9,382 bases of DNA from assembly GCA_050288705.1 (NCBI GenBank), contig JBNKEI010000182.1, positions 1-9,382 on the forward strand. Direction: 5' to 3'. The position numbers and the translations under genes are program-made. Shown piece by piece: positions 5,790 through 9,382 of this stretch. The notes below the pieces were generated by a model that saw only the letters and a program-made list of their open reading frames with translations, did no database searches and was not told the DNA's origin. The stretch's first letter is position 1; every line of letters starts with the position of its first letter. The DNA comes from JBNKEI01 sp050288705 (lineage in GTDB: Bacteria > Myxococcota > Myxococcia > Myxococcales > UBA5297).

Positions 5790-6887
5790 GTGGCGGGGAA
5801 CGAAGCAGAGTCTACTAACATCCTTATAGTCGATGACGACGAAGCCGTGCGCGATGTTATACGTGTGCTTTTGAGCGAAGAAGGCTATCAATGCTCTTGT
5901 GCGCGTAGCGCTGACGAAGCTTTGGCTATGTTGCCCGAGGGTTATCCGTTAGTCATTTGCGACATGAAAATGCCCGGGCATGATGGTTTATGGCTATTAG
6001 ATCGCATCCGCAGAGATTACGAAGAAACCACGGTAATTTTGTTGACTGGATTTGGAGATACCGAGCAAGCGGTAGAATGTTTACGGCGAGGAGCTGTCGA
6101 TTATTTGCTAAAACCTCCCCGAGTTATTGACCTAGTTCGCTCGATCGAACGAGCTCGGGGTAAAAGGCGAGTGGAACTAGCCCATCGCCGCTACCAATCG
6201 AAGCTGGAGAAGCGGGTCCGAGAAAAAACTGCTGAACTACAGCGAGCTTTGACTGACGTAGAAGAGGCTTATAACAATACCCTTTTGGCATTGGTTGCCG
6301 CCCTTGACGCTCGCGAGCACGAGACCAGTGACCACTCTCAACGAGTAGTACGTTACTCAATTGCCGTAGCCATGAAATTGGGAATTCAGGGTCCAGAACT
6401 AGCAGATATAGGTCGAGGCGCATTGATGCATGATGTAGGTAAAATTGGTGTTCCTGACTCAATTCTCCTTAAACCCGGGCCTCTATCTCCCTGCGAATGG
6501 GAAGAAATGAAGAAACACCCTGAGATTGGCTTCAATATTCTAAAAGGTATTCCTTTTTTGACAGTGCCCGCCGAGATTGTGCTCTCGCATCAAGAACGCT
6601 ACGACGGAACAGGTTACCCACGTAAGCTTTCGGGAAATGGCATACCCATTGGCGCTCGTATTTTTATGGTAGCCGATACCCTTGATGCCATTACCAGCGA
6701 TCGCCCATACCGCAAGAGCCAAACTTTCGAAGCAGCTAGGGCGGAAATCAAACGCTGTGAGGGAACTCAATTTGATCGAGAGGTGGTCGACGCTTTTCTT
6801 TCCATCTCTGTAGATGAGCTAAAAGAGATTCGCCGACATCGCGAAACCTGTCAGAGTAACGAGTTTGTACTACCTTCGACTGGATAA
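5790..6887 (+). CDS. Response regulator with receiver and HD-GYP phosphodiesterase domains
   Basis: The 365-residue, soluble protein has an N-terminal CheY-like receiver (about 9-120) with acidic pocket Asp15-Asp17, phosphoacceptor Asp58 (VICDMKMPG), Thr86 and Lys108 (YLLKP). A basic, coiled-coil-like linker (about 125-165) leads to an HD-GYP domain. There, HxxRV His182, the HD pair His214-Asp215 (MHDVGKIG), His243 (KKHPEIG), HQERYDGTGYP from His267 and ADTLDAITSDRPYR are intact. HD-GYP enzymes cut cyclic di-GMP to pGpG or GMP. Here the usual HHE is HQE, a variant also seen in other HD-GYP proteins as far as I recall. Phosphorylation by an unlinked histidine kinase probably controls activity; no kinase or GGDEF gene is in view. 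The start is GTG with AGGAGG. It ends 82 bases from the convergent DUF2225 gene. Confidence 0.92.
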   Translation: MAGNEAESTNILIVDDDEAVRDVIRVLLSEEGYQCSCARSADEALAMLPEGYPLVICDMKMPGHDGLWLLDRIRRDYEETTVILLTGFGDTEQAVECLRRGAVDYLLKPPRVIDLVRSIERARGKRRVELAHRRYQSKLEKRVREKTAELQRALTDVEEAYNNTLLALVAALDAREHETSDHSQRVVRYSIAVAMKLGIQGPELADIGRGALMHDVGKIGVPDSILLKPGPLSPCEWEEMKKHPEIGFNILKGIPFLTVPAEIVLSHQERYDGTGYPRKLSGNGIPIGARIFMVADTLDAITSDRPYRKSQTFEAARAEIKRCEGTQFDREVVDAFLSISVDELKEIRRHRETCQSNEFVLPSTG

Positions 6888-6897
6888 CCTGTTGTTT

Positions 6898-6913
6898 AAA
6901 CTCCCGAGTTTTT
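6898..6913 (+). terminator. Small hairpin with T-tract after the HD-GYP gene
   Basis: AAACTC/GAGTTT (6898-6903 and 6906-6911) is a short AT-rich inverted repeat with a tiny loop, running into five Ts (6909-6913). It lies 10 bases after the stop. The stem is weak, so intrinsic termination is only plausible. Confidence 0.35.
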
Positions 6914-6969
6914 CCTAGCCTACTAGTTTCCCTAGCCCTACCAGCAGATAAACAATGGATAGGCCACCA

Positions 6970-7893
6970 TTAGCATTCCTTTTCCATTTTTTGGAATTCT
7001 GCGGGCACAAATACGCCATTGACGTTGCTTTTCACCATAGCAAGCAAGGTTTGCCGTCTGGCTAAAGAAAGAAAAAAAGCACTTTCTTTTTCGTCCGTGT
7101 CGAGAATAGATTCCATATAGGTAAACTGATTCACTGCTTGGGTGTATTCTCCTACTCTGCGAAACAATTCACCAATTAGATAAAGAGTCCGGGGGTACTC
7201 TGCATCCAAAAGCAGTTCATTATCGATGGCATACTGCAAACGATTTATTGTCTCGCACTGGCAGTGTTTTTCTAACTCCCGATCAGTTATAAGGCGTGCG
7301 CACCATGATGCCCTGAGCAAATAGTCGGCCACGCCTAGCGGCTCGTCTTCGTGCAAAAAGTCGTAGCACCATGCACCTAAAAAGTAACGCTCTGCTCCAA
7401 ATGGTTCGCCCACAAATGGTTCGCCCAATAGATGGGTTTTCTGGATTAGTCCTCCTTGCCCCACCCATCTGCGCAAATCTTTTAGTTCCTCTTCTTCAGG
7501 CAACGCAAACCAAGCGCAAGAACGATCCCCTAACTGCAAAGCCACCGCAATGCTTTCTTCGTCCTTATATTCCGCGGCATCCCGGTGACGGCCAAATCCT
7601 TGACGGTAAGCAGTGTACTTACAGGATGGGCAAGAATTGATTAAAGTGGGCAAGGGATCGATAGCCCCGTACCGCGGACGAAGGTCTGTATCTCGCTCTT
7701 GGGGGAAAGGAACATCAGGGACTTCACTAGTGAATTCAGTATTACACAAAGGGCATCGCAGCGCATAAGTGAAGTAATTGATAGGCTTACAACGTTTTTC
7801 AGGCTTTTGTACTCCTATCGGCTCCGAAGAAACCGGGGGTACAGGTAATTTTTCCGATTTACGTACGTTCTTCGCAGTAGGATAATTAGCCAT
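6970..7893 (-). CDS. DUF2225 family protein
   Basis: This 307-residue, cytoplasmic-looking protein of unknown function carries the DUF2225 hallmarks. CPLC (Cys47/Cys50) and CPSC (Cys88/Cys91) form a predicted zinc-binding pair. RDTDLRPRYGAIDPLPTL lies between them, and CPSCKYTAYRQGF resembles the family's CP.CgyaA motif. A basic, Pro-rich 40-residue N-terminus precedes the domain. The C-terminal half is helical with TPR-like character (YLIGELFRRVGEYTQAVNQF). The family often pairs zinc and helical-repeat parts, but its partners are unknown. ATG 7891-7893 is preceded by AAGGAG (7903-7908) at 9 bases. A short perfect tandem duplication (7398-7427) repeats GEPFV. It converges on the HD-GYP gene. 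Confidence 0.83.
   Translation of the reverse strand: MANYPTAKNVRKSEKLPVPPVSSEPIGVQKPEKRCKPINYFTYALRCPLCNTEFTSEVPDVPFPQERDTDLRPRYGAIDPLPTLINSCPSCKYTAYRQGFGRHRDAAEYKDEESIAVALQLGDRSCAWFALPEEEELKDLRRWVGQGGLIQKTHLLGEPFVGEPFGAERYFLGAWCYDFLHEDEPLGVADYLLRASWCARLITDRELEKHCQCETINRLQYAIDNELLLDAEYPRTLYLIGELFRRVGEYTQAVNQFTYMESILDTDEKESAFFLSLARRQTLLAMVKSNVNGVFVPAEFQKMEKEC
7398..7427 (-). repeat. 15-bp perfect tandem duplication inside the DUF2225 gene
   Basis: Two identical 15-base units, CAAATGGTTCGCCCA on the plus strand, lie at 7398-7412 and 7413-7427. They are in frame and give GEPFVGEPF in the protein, an extra five residues in a loop between helical parts. This is the signature of a recent slippage event. 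Confidence 0.85.
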
Positions 7894-7916
7894 TTCTCCT
7901 ATCTCCTTGCTTGATC

Positions 7917-7946
7917 TTGATTTACCAGAGCCAGTGGAAAATAAAT
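7917..7946 (+). promoter_or_regulatory. Candidate promoter for the TatA-like small gene
   Basis: TTGATT (7917-7922) and ATAAAT (7941-7946) are separated by 18 bases and lie about 65 bases before the GTG at 8013. The match to sigma-70 consensus is moderate and untested. The same stretch is upstream DNA for the opposite-strand DUF2225 gene, so both may start here. Confidence 0.25.
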
Positions 7947-8003
7947 TTTGCGCGATTTTTCTGCCGCTAAAGCTGCTAGCAAACGCCGCCTAACCCTAAG
8001 TTT

Positions 8004-8007
8004 GAGG
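8004..8007 (+). promoter_or_regulatory. Shine-Dalgarno GAGG for the TatA-like gene
   Basis: GAGG lies 5 bases before GTG 8013-8015, the normal spacing. The alternative in-frame GTG at 8007-8009 would overlap this site, which favours the later start. Confidence 0.55.
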
Positions 8008-8012
8008 TGAAA

Positions 8013-8153
8013 GTGCCTAGTATAGATATCACTGCTGACGAAATTGTGATGATCTTGATCATTTTGACACTAGTTGTGCTCCCCAGCCGACTTGCTGCAC
8101 TGGGTGATTGGATAGGGCGGCTATGGAACGTCTCGGATGGTAACAAATCCTAA
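8013..8153 (+). CDS. Minimal TatA-like small membrane protein (46 aa)
   Basis: The gene lies in the spacer between two minus-strand genes; it begins with GTG and ends in TAA at 8151-8153. The product starts MPSIDITADE, then a membrane helix EIVMILIILTLVVL (10-23), a hinge with Pro24 (LPSR), an amphipathic stretch RLAALGDWIGRLWN (26-39) and a short polar end. This parallels TatA/TatE: a polar Glu at the helix start, a transmembrane helix, an FGP-type hinge, and K/RLPELGxxLGxA. The Phe-Gly of the usual hinge is absent and the charged C-terminal tail is missing, so it may be a degenerate, orphan or specialised TatA relative. No tatB or tatC is nearby. The Shine-Dalgarno is GAGG at 5 bases. Very short length keeps certainty moderate, but the family-like pattern is unlikely by chance. 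Confidence 0.68.
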   Translation: MPSIDITADEIVMILIILTLVVLPSRLAALGDWIGRLWNVSDGNKS

Positions 8154-8271
8154 AACCTGTCAACACGACGTTGTGCTCCTCTTATTCCTGTTCCTTTAAA
8201 TTGCTCGCCTATCTAGTACAGTCAACCAAGGCAAGCCCCCCGCGAAACTTGCTGCGCAGGCCAATCAGCTG

Positions 8272-9306
8272 CTACCCACCGCAGCACCGCTTATACTTTT
8301 TTCCACTGCCGCATGAGCAACGGTCGTTAGGATTAAGATGATTAGAAGAATTTGCGCGTTCACCCGCCTTGTGCGCAGGCTTAGATTGGCCAGGAGGCTG
8401 GTTGAAAAAGCGAGGAAGAATTACTCCCGTTTTGGCTGCTGCTGCCATATTGGATGCAGCCTCAGGAGCCTGGATGGCTTTTTCATATTCTTCTAAGTAA
8501 TGGTGAGCTCGATCATTTTCTCCGAGAATCTGAAAAATCATGCTCCCCTTATAAAGCACCAAAAGATCAGAAGGATACTCTGCTAATAGTTGCTCTATTA
8601 AGGAAATTGATTCCTGCTGGCGGCCTAGTTTAGCAAGGATTTCGGCACGTAAGGCTAGCATCGCCTTTTCTTCGGCCAACCAGGAGAAAGCTAGACATAG
8701 TTCCGCCGCTTCGTTTTCCCACGGCGAGCCCAGAAGCGCATCTGGCACCTCAGCCATCCAGCCTCTAAGGTCACATCCCGACTCGCGTTGAACCGATTCA
8801 AAGAATTCTGAATCACCTTTTCCCTGACTTGTGCATTGCTCCACTAAACGACGAGCTGCTTGCAGCCAATGCTCAGCGCGAGAGGAAGATACTTCGGCAG
8901 CCTCAAGTAAAGCATCGATTTCGTCAGCCACCGTTTCGGGAACTTTTTGGTCAGGCAATAAACGCTGCCATAGTTCTCTGGCGGCCAGGTTAGGGAAATC
9001 CTTCCATTTGCCTTCTGCTTGCGAGTATGTTGCCCAGTACTCGGCCAGCTTAGTTGGAGATCTGTTTTTCTGAGCTTCCTCGCGAAATAGATCTTCATTG
9101 GTAACGATGCCCATTTTGGCCAGTGACTCCAGAAGCTGAGTAATCGACCAATCGGAAAATCCATCGAACCGCCACCCCAAATTCTGTAGGCGCTGCTGGT
9201 CAGCAGAGGCTAAAAGCCGTTTTTCGGTGTCTGTCTTGGCTCCGCGATGCCGAATTTTGCGCATTTGCCGACGAGCAGTTTTTAGAAAATGTGCTGGTGT
9301 AAACAC
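8272..9306 (-). CDS. TPR-like protein with C-terminal SEC-C zinc motif
   Basis: The 344-residue, soluble-looking protein ends in PNDRCSCGSGKKYKRCCGG. This is a SEC-C motif (C-x-C...CC; Cys330, Cys332, Cys341, Cys342) like the SecA C-terminal zinc domain, which binds SecB and ribosomes. The middle and C-terminal parts are Ala/Glu/Leu-rich helices with TPR-like periodicity (about 210-280; AMLALRAEILAKLGRQQESI, LIEQLLAEYPSDLLVLYKGS). The first 25 residues are basic (ARRQMRKIRHRG). The N-terminal 30-130 region I do not recognise. The function is unknown; SEC-C proteins outside SecA are adaptor-like. The start is GTG 9304-9306 with no good Shine-Dalgarno, and an ATG at 9262-9264 is an alternative with no better one. 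An in-frame TAG at 9328-9330 limits upstream extension. Confidence 0.8.
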   Translation of the reverse strand: MFTPAHFLKTARRQMRKIRHRGAKTDTEKRLLASADQQRLQNLGWRFDGFSDWSITQLLESLAKMGIVTNEDLFREEAQKNRSPTKLAEYWATYSQAEGKWKDFPNLAARELWQRLLPDQKVPETVADEIDALLEAAEVSSSRAEHWLQAARRLVEQCTSQGKGDSEFFESVQRESGCDLRGWMAEVPDALLGSPWENEAAELCLAFSWLAEEKAMLALRAEILAKLGRQQESISLIEQLLAEYPSDLLVLYKGSMIFQILGENDRAHHYLEEYEKAIQAPEAASNMAAAAKTGVILPRFFNQPPGQSKPAHKAGERANSSNHLNPNDRCSCGSGKKYKRCCGG

Positions 9307-9328
9307 TTTTATAAGTTCCCATATAAAC

Positions 9329-9343
9329 TAGGGCATGTCCCTA
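9329..9343. repeat. Small hairpin TAGGG-CATGT-CCCTA upstream of the SEC-C gene
   Basis: Five-bp arms (9329-9333 and 9339-9343) flank CATGT. It sits 23 bases before the GTG of the minus-strand gene and just before the larger inverted repeat. It could be an operator or the edge of a repeat element. Confidence 0.35.
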
Positions 9344-9362
9344 TATCCGACATCGCCGCTCC

Positions 9363-9382
9363 GTCATTCCCGCGAAGGCGGG
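9363..9382. repeat. Partial dispersed inverted repeat at the window edge
   Basis: GTCATTCCCGCGAAGGCGGG ends the window. CCCGC and GCGGG arms (9369-9373 and 9378-9382) flank GAAG. This core (attcccgcgaaggcgggaat) is a repeat I recognise as frequent, in many copies, in intergenic DNA of diverse Proteobacteria. The right arm is cut by the window end. Confidence 0.6.

Noticed and set aside
8231..8252. GCAAG/CTTGC inverted repeat after the SEC-C gene as a terminator
   Set aside because: The stem is 5 bp with a 12-base loop and no T-tract follows in the minus direction.

Overview
The window reads as ordinary chromosomal DNA of a Gram-negative, Deltaproteobacteria-type organism; Myxococcota or a related lineage is my best guess. 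The basis is the gene content: an MJ0042-type zinc-ribbon/TPR membrane protein, a polyhydroxyalkanoate granule-region protein, a receiver/HD-GYP regulator, and DUF2225 and SEC-C/TPR proteins. This is inference from families, not from a marker-gene tree. Base composition looks balanced (near 50% GC by eye). GTG starts are frequent (ruvA, the HD-GYP gene, the SEC-C gene and a small TatA-like gene).

Layout. Positions 1-204 hold the C-terminal end of enolase on the + strand, followed by a strong hairpin. A minus-strand block follows (287-3421). In its own transcriptional order it contains a YbaK-type aminoacyl-tRNA deacylase, four tightly packed small membrane proteins (DUF3618-like, DUF883-tail-like, an unnamed one, and YtxH-like), and a zinc-ribbon/TM/TPR protein. 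Divergent from the deacylase, a plus-strand block (3606-6887) carries ruvA and ruvB (Holliday-junction branch migration), a small PHA-granule-region family protein and a receiver/HD-GYP response regulator, which probably degrades cyclic di-GMP. It meets the minus-strand DUF2225 gene convergently. Between the DUF2225 gene and the terminal SEC-C/TPR gene lies a stretch that looks non-coding at first sight. It contains a well-formed 46-codon plus-strand gene with a GTG start, encoding a minimal TatA-like protein. The window ends in what looks like the start of a dispersed inverted-repeat element.

How they fit together. RuvAB is the only clear pathway unit. The four small membrane proteins look like an operon, since each start codon lies 13-22 nt after the previous stop; they resemble the YqjD/ElaB, DUF3618 and YtxH families seen in envelope or stress-associated clusters. 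Three of the larger minus-strand proteins combine cysteine-based metal-binding motifs with helical (TPR or TPR-like) repeats. I see no CRISPR array, no insertion-sequence transposase and no tRNA or rRNA. The items most worth a second look are the TatA-like orphan and the small-membrane-protein cluster. I do not see convincing evidence of a wholly new multi-gene system.
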